A DNA stretch of 64,000 nt from Paragonimus westermani (Eukaryota; Platyhelminthes; Trematoda; Plagiorchiida; Troglotrematidae), in assembly GCA_008508345.1 (NCBI GenBank), contig QNGE01001009.1, positions 1 through 64,000 on the forward strand, in the 5' to 3' direction. A program made the position numbers and the translations under genes. Below the pieces are notes generated by a model. The model searched no databases and was not told where the DNA came from. It worked only from the letters and a program-made list of their open reading frames with translations. This document shows, in pieces, positions 57,401 to 64,000 of this stretch (positions are counted from its first letter, which is position 1; every line of letters starts with the position of its first letter).

Positions 57401-60400
57401 GTGAGGTGACCCAAGGGATCGTAAAAGTGTACTTTGGTACTAGCAGAGGAGGGTTCAAACAAAGCTTGGTTGATTTTTCAAACAAAAGTGTTCAACAACA
57501 GGCCTTTATGAGAAAGGAAGACTGTTCGGTTTTCCGTGGGCGATCCCTCGAAGTAGGAACCCCTGTAAATTGACTCACCTCAAATAAGGTCGATTCGAAG
57601 AACATTATCATATTTTACAGGCAAATGTTTAGCCATAAAGTGACCTGTTCATCGGTACCAAAAAGTACTTAAATATACGAAGGAGAAACTAACAATATTC
57701 CTTTCAAAGCTTAAAAAGGTGGTTGATTTCAAACTGATTAATAACTATTCGTTTTCTCCCAAGCTAACGTGATTAGACGCTTGTGTACACAGTGGTTTAA
57801 ACAATTGGTTTAATTCAATATTCGTTAACTACGTCTCATATGTATCTTTTGTTCCGAACCGTAAAAATTTAGTGAGGAAACTGTTTATAAAACACCAAGT
57901 ACTCTAGTGAATTGTTAACACTTAAGCTAGATAGTGCAGTGTGATTGTAGTTAGACAGACTTTTGAGAGAACTGGGTCTAAACTTGAGGTTATTGTCAAG
58001 ATGACCAAACCATAGAACAAGAGAGCAACACTTAGAATACCTTATAATCCAACCTGAGAGTATTATAGTAGAGTTGAGAATTAAAACCTCAGAAGTAGTT
58101 TTTATTGAGATGAATCGATTAACTTAATTCAAACGGAAGTGTACTGCTGAACTGTTTGACTGTGGAATAACTCGTCATAAACTAAAAATCCATGACTGCC
58201 GAGTTGTTGTATCTGTATTCGAGCCCCATTCACTACATGCCTCACGGACAATAACAACGCTAGTGCGAACAAGTCACTCAGTAGAAGCGCATCGTGTATT
58301 GTCGTATTTACAAGCATTCGGGTCATTTTAAAGTACATGGATGAGTGAGCCGTTGGTCGTTGAAGCCGCGACTAATCAGAACACTCTTGGAGCCTTGGCA
58401 CGTGTGTGCGTGGGGCACACAGGCGGTCTTCACGCATATACACCACGAGTAATACTTATGAATTTCCCGTTGTAGGCGTAAAACTAAGCAATGTGAATAA
58501 GAGATCATTAATAAACAGGGGCGAACCTAGGCGCCGTGTTCCCGCCCACAGTGGCTCTCTTTATAAGGACAAGTTCCATGCTGAAAACACTGAATAAACG
58601 TTGTAAGTTATATTGGAAATAATACGTCATTATACGGTCGCTTCTCTAGCACCTATAGCCATCGCCGCTTTGGTACGTAAGTCTTCTGCAAACTTCACCT
58701 TTGCGGGTCATCCTTCGAAGTTAAGTCACCTTGAACCAAAAGCAAAGAAAAGGATGTGGGTCACCCCAAAAATGGACACACACTAGGGATTTATATGTGG
58801 TGGGCGAGTGGAAGAGTGTATGCTCAATTCCTGTTTATTTCAACCCGATTTTTAAAGTGAATGATCAACCGGCATCATCTCACCCCCACTTGGCTTGGAT
58901 AACGAGAGAACCGTAAATAAGTTTGACCATGTGAACTGTTCAGTAGGTGAGAGATCACTCGATATACCTACACTATATGAGAACACACGGCATATTTCAA
59001 GGTTGAGAGAGAGGTTAGCGACGGAATAGTGAATCATTCTGTCGGCCACTTCAAAATCAGAAGAATACAGGCTCTGAAGCAGTGAAGCGCAAGAGAGAAA
59101 CAAAGCACAAACGGAATACACTTGTTTAAAGCTAGGGGATGGCTCTGCACACAAACTGATGTATATGCATGAAACTTACTAGTCTGATGTGCAAGCTGTT
59201 TGTTAAAGTGCATGCTAAAAATATACTGTTTCATCATGAATGCACTATCCTGAACATTACAGTTTCTTAAATGATGACTCTTTCAATTCCAGCAATAAAA
59301 TAATAACAACCCTGATTTCTTTTCTATCACAAAAACCAAAATGATGGAATTTTACGTGTGTGAGATAATGACTTGAACAGACATTCAACTGCGACGAAAC
59401 CGTATAATATATTTGCATACCTTGAAAGTAAAGTTATTTGATGAAAGCGGGTGCATGTACTGATGTCAAGTATTTCAACGATAGTATGTGTGCGCCGCTT
59501 ATCGTCACTGCAAAGGGTAACAAGTGGACTGTCCAGATGGTTGTGAGACAGTAGAATCCTAGTTTGTTCGTAACTGATGATTAGTCCTGTTTTGAATTTC
59601 AGTCGACGCCCAACTGGAAGGTCAGTTGGACAAGAACGTTGTTATCACTTCGCCGAAATAACTCTCCGATAAGTTGCCCATGAAGAATAGGCAAATGGAG
59701 AAGCTGGTAGTCAATTAAGTGGCTAACCATAACATGCATTTTGACAACGGCAAACTGATTTTAGCCATCAAACACATCATCTTGCCTACAGCCGCTAGGT
59801 GCAGACATTGTCTTTCTTTTTACGACGTTTGCTATCTTGGACATGTTACGAAGTTGATATATTCTGTAATTACTGTGAATGAGCCATCTGAGTATATGCG
59901 ATTCATTTAATTGATTGCATTGCCATTTTTCCAGTTTGCTTATGTAGTATACTCATCCGGTCTGTGTAGTTTGCAAGTGCACGCCCACCTATAGAAGAGA
60001 TGCAGTGACCATTCTGTTAACTACGGTAAACAACCTCACGATTAGGATTTCGTTTCTGGTTGAAATCTCTTGAGACAGCTAACCTGTAGAACAGTATCTT
60101 TTACTACTAGTGTGTAGTGAAGAAGTTCGTTGGGAAGAGTATGTACAGCCGACGATTTCCGGCGAGAAAGAAACCCCAGTACAGTGCTTCTTTCCGAAAG
60201 AGGTCGGTCAAAATCTCTGTATAAGTGCGTAACATGAAATCCATGGCGAGTGATGTTTGATACACATTAGTCTTGATTGAGCAGAAGTAGCTTAAAAGTG
60301 GCAGGCAAAATGTAGGGCGGGGATATCTTAAAATGTTTTTTTCTGACTGAAAAAACCAAACTGTTACGGAACCAAATTTTCCTATCCGAAACCGGCCGTC

Positions 60401-60600
60401 TCTTTGAGAAATCAAACTTGTACAATCGGAATGAACAAACATTCTCAGCATAGATCCGAGTTAATTTTGACCATTCATTTAACATGCTCGATTTTTATTC
60501 CGTTATGTCTATTGTTGACTGAGTCCCCTTAGCTACTACTTCTAGTAACTGTCCTTAAGTTTCCTGATTCGAAAATGTTTTTAGGCCACCTCATAATTTT
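51500..60600. other. 9 kb without a supported gene
   Basis: Many short frames up to 134 codons on both strands, none with recognisable domains. A frame at 57361-57573 (KSEVTQGIVKVYFGTSRGGF) is protein-like but lacks a good acceptor. A short GA-rich tract lies at 57041-57058. Confidence 0.3.
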
Positions 60601-60615
60601 CACTCTGTCACACAG

Positions 60616-60806
60616 GTTTTGGAGTGGAACCAAATGACTTTTTGCACTTGTCATCTGATTTGGTTTGGGAGCAATTAATTGGGACAGTAACGTTACGCTC
60701 TGGGCCAAGATTGCCTGTCTTCTGTATCCCAAGGAGGAAAATTCAATTTCCATCGAGTACAGTTCTATTCTGTGGTCGTTCCAGCGTAACTTTTGGGGCT
60801 TTATAA
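60616..60806 (+). CDS. Candidate terminal coding exon
   Basis: Acceptor TTTTCACTCTGTCACACAG (ends 60615) opens onto FGVEPNDFLHLSSDLVWEQL and then GTVTLRSGPRLPVFCIPRRK, 62 codons in phase 1, to a TAA at 60804. A canonical AATAAA is at 60850-60855, 44 bases past the stop, as expected for a last exon. The upstream exons were not found and the protein is not recognised. The opposite strand is open over the same span, so it remains tentative. Confidence 0.3.
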
Positions 60807-60849
60807 CGGACTTAGGCTAAAGTTAGATGCGTCATCAACATACCTTGAT

Positions 60850-60855
60850 AATAAA
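60850..60855 (+). promoter_or_regulatory. Possible polyadenylation signal AATAAA
   Basis: Consensus hexamer 44 bases after the stop of the candidate terminal exon. The hexamer is common by chance in AT-rich DNA. Confidence 0.25.
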
Positions 60856-60859
60856 ACGT

Positions 60860-62940
60860 TTTAAGGGGGTTGGAAATCAGGGATTCAGCGGAATAAAAAT
60901 GAAGTATGCTAATCACATCTTGGGTTATGGTAGTCGGAAGGATCAACTACTGACTTTTAATGAAATCTAGGTAATTGCTGGAGCACAACATATGTAAAGG
61001 TCCGAGTAGGTTACCACTGTTTATTTTGCTTTCGATTCACAATAAGGTGGTTAGTTTTAAGATTTTTGAGACCAAGTTAATAGTTCTACATTCATGCATG
61101 GAATGCTTTGCTGTGTATACTGGACACGACTACAAGTGAACAGCATATTATCAAACACATTACCTGTTGTGTCCGATAGTTCCTGCATTTACCACCCGGC
61201 TTCTTAAGCTAATCATCTTCAGAGGCTTTGATCACCTTGAGTCTTTTATGTGGATAAACTTATATTTTTAGACTGGACAAATTTCGCCTAACGGATATTA
61301 AATTGTAGAACAAATAAACCAGCATCCACGTACTCAAGCTATCGGACAGGCTGTTTTTATTCTCAATGAATTGCTTTTAAAAATTCATCAAAACATTTCG
61401 TGCAGTTTGTTGTACACTTTTAAGTTTAAATTAGAAGAAATTCTGTTTCGAATGGTTGAATAGAAATCCTAACGCAAAATGCCATCTTATGCAGCTCAAG
61501 ATGTTCACTGAAAGTAAGCTCGTTTGATTTATATTTTTAATGTCACTGGGTTCGAGATTTAGCAAAAAGCTCCCTCAGTGTAACTGAATTATCAGCCAAA
61601 AAATTGAATTAAGTTTGAACGAATGTGATTGGTTAATGTGTAATTGGGAAAAAAAGTTAGCAGTTCACCCAACTACGCCACTTTCTGCGGCAGTAGAAAA
61701 TTTCTAATGAGCTAAATAAACTAAATTACAAAACGGTCAAAATATTTTCAGCAGGAACAGATTAACAAAGCATTACAATAAAGTACAGTTCACTTCTCAA
61801 TGATAACAACATTTATGCGCTGAAGCTTGTGTGTAATATTATCGTATCTTCACATATTAGTCCCCTAATACGCTTCTAGAACTTTGTAACCCGCTGTTTG
61901 GATTGCGGTACTAGCTTGGTGTTTGTTGTGCTTTAGAAAACATCCACTTATTTTCATGCTCACTGTCAGCAACCTTGATAGCGCCCAGCAGGTTGACTTC
62001 ACAAGATCAAGGTCGCTTAGAATCAACGTGATAGGTTTTCAGTCCATGCGTCCCACACAGCATACCGTCATACGATATGATGTGTCAGATTGTTTGTATC
62101 TCGCTTGGGGAATTCGGGATAACTTGGGCTAGCACATGTGGACATAAGATTATTGTGTGAGTTTTTGTAGATAATATATGAATAGTTAATCATAGTCTTT
62201 ATTCAACCAAAGCATCGTCAGCACTGCATTACACAGGACGGGCAGGAATAGTACTTTTCGCCAGTAAGGTGAGCTGTTTTAATTATTCAATCTTGTGTCC
62301 GGCTGTCTGGAGTTGCCTCATTTATTACGTAACCGAGACGTCCAAACAAGGCACGCATCTATTGTGACAGTTAAAAGGCTGCTAACCGATTGATGTGCAT
62401 GGCTAGTTCTGGACTAACCGGTTCATTTTTAATCTGGTGGCACGGCTCAACCAATCAGGTTACACAGTGAGAACCGTTTGCTTGGGTTAACCAAATAGGT
62501 TTGTCACGTGATGGCTGATTTTTTCGCCTGACTTAAATTGTGTGGGCACGCGATCAGTGAACGCAGTCTACCTTCGGGAGAATTCCCATCACATCACTAA
62601 AAGATTGATCGTGGATTGATAGCTTGTTTTTCTGACTCAACTCGTTGAACCAGCTTCTTAGGTCGTGACCGTGTGGCCTTCAACGTAACATCCAGTTGAG
62701 GTTCGGTCTAAATCCAATCAATTATGTAATGTCTAGTGGTCACCTTTGCTGTCACTCTTTAAGAGTCACTTCACGGTTTTGAGGTTTGCGTTATGATATG
62801 TCGTGATGGATCACAGCCTAATTGGCTAGCTATCAGAACTAATAGGATACAGAGCAGAGGTAGTTGATACGTTTAGAATTATTTTTAACTAGTGTGGCGC
62901 ACATCATAATTCTGAGACTCAATTGAAAAAATCTGGGCTC
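60860..62940. other. No supported gene
   Basis: AT-rich, several AATAAA by chance, no exon candidate and no recognised repeat. Confidence 0.35.
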
Positions 62941-63022
62941 TGACTGGATTCGAACAACGGACAGAAACAGCGTGCCTAAACGCAACAAACGCTTTACCAG
63001 TTGAGTTTTGAAACCATGCCGG
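62940..63022 (-). repeat. tRNA-like SINE head or tRNA pseudogene, minus strand
   Basis: Reverse complement reads AAAACTCAACTGGTAAAGCG (A box, D arm) and, about 40 bases later, TTGTTCGAATCCAGTCAGAG with a full B box GTTCGAATCC at 62945-62954. The spacing between boxes is about ten bases longer than in an ordinary tRNA, and the acceptor stem does not pair well, so a SINE is preferred to a functional tRNA. Confidence 0.6.
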
Positions 63023-64000
63023 GAGTTCAGAAGTTTTCACATTTGGACTCAGTTACCCGCCTAATCCACTGTGTCAGGTGGAATCCACCAAAAGATCCAG
63101 CGGACTGACTGCCTAAGCAATGGAGTTTCACCTATATTTAGAAGTAACAAGTAGGGCGGCGACCAACCTCAATGATAGCAAGACGAGAGCATTTTGAACT
63201 GAAGCTTCACTGATGTACAACTACGTGATCACTTAAGTGTAAGACAAGATAAGCAAAATCGACACGTTGGGCACCTTATGATAAAAAAGAATTATAGATA
63301 GGAGGAGAGAATGTGTGTGGAACCCCCAAAATATGCCGACAGTGTGCTCATCCTTGTGCTTGCATTTTGTCAGAAACGCGTAATGGAAAAACTGAGTAAA
63401 ATGTGGAGTCAAAGCGGTATTTATAAGATAGCTTCTATATGGCTTCCACTGATGATCAGTGAGGTTGACCAGTTACCTTTAAAAACAACGAATATAGTCG
63501 AAGGTTGACTAAACCTTCATGACTTTAAGTAGAGAGGTACACACTAACTGAAGTATATAACCTACTGTCAAATTCTGACTTGCTTTCGAAGAACTTTTGG
63601 CATGGGTGCAGATAGTGATATACGGTTAGGTATACGATGTGCTAGGATGCCTAACAAATGAAGCCGCTGTCCGAAAGAGTGCGTGCTTACAGGTTTGTAG
63701 TGCGAATTCGTATGATTTGCAAGTCTGGAATCCTGCTTCCCAACTTCCTCGTTGCCCACTCATTGATTTCAACCCATGAGTGCACTCGGGTGCAAACATA
63801 AGTTATTGATAGTCTTCATATATTCCGTTTGCGGTCCACAATATCCACACCTCTCAGATGTTACTTCAATCTGCTATAGACAATCTCTTCCAAACATAGT
63901 TACCGTGACTGAGGGATTTTTATCTTAAATCCTGTCTCACTTGACGAAGATTGCAGTTCACTCGGATAACCTCCTTCAGCGTTCACTTCGACTGTTGAAA
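63023..64000. other. No supported gene
   Basis: Short random frames; nothing recognised up to the window end. Confidence 0.3.

Noticed and set aside
57361..57573. 70-codon plus-strand frame (VYFGTSRGGFKQSL)
   Set aside because: Protein-like, but begins at a non-ATG codon with no pyrimidine tract at the possible acceptor; kept only as a note.
60107..60451. 114-codon minus-strand frame
   Set aside because: No recognisable domain, no splice context, composition as expected for random AT-rich sequence.

Overview
This window looks like nuclear DNA of a flatworm, most probably a digenean trematode. Genes are split into small exons by GT-AG introns, some only about 40 bases long. There are no bacterial-style operons. 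The repeats are a Penelope-like element, an RTE-type LINE and tRNA-like SINE heads, which are typical of fluke genomes. The organism is an inference from this combination; no species is claimed. Almost all simple open frames here are noise, and the real genes only appear when splice sites and intron phases are followed.

Layout. About 3.5-8.9 kb on the plus strand holds NOP56, the box C/D snoRNP core protein, complete except for a tiny first exon. It has two introns of 41 and 43 bases and one of 2277 bases; the long one carries a 182-bp near-identical direct repeat next to the only ambiguous base in the window. A dead RTE-type reverse transcriptase fragment lies at 9.7-10.35 kb. From 11.3 to about 18.6 kb on the plus strand a chain of about 14 short exons encodes the thigh, calf-1 and calf-2 stalk of an integrin alpha subunit. 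The exon phases agree at most joins. The beta-propeller that should precede the thigh and the transmembrane segment and cytoplasmic tail that should follow were not found. The gene is therefore incomplete as seen: truncated, misassembled, or with exons I missed.

From 18.6 kb to the end the sequence is mostly non-coding and repeat-derived. It holds a 0.63-kb direct duplication (24.6-25.3 and 49.4-50.1 kb) whose copies share a small frame starting with a signal-peptide-like segment; a decayed Penelope-like element on the minus strand (25.9-27.5 kb) with reverse transcriptase and GIY-YIG endonuclease remnants; several tRNA-like SINE heads; an inverted pair of an unnamed repeat around 29.1 kb; and a dispersed repeat in opposite orientations at 35.9 and 45.3 kb that resembles a decayed hammerhead core. 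A few isolated exon candidates with good splice signals are listed at low confidence: 3.5 kb, 25.4 kb, 51 kb on the minus strand, and 60.6 kb.

No CRISPR array, rRNA gene, intact tRNA gene or prokaryotic signal was seen.
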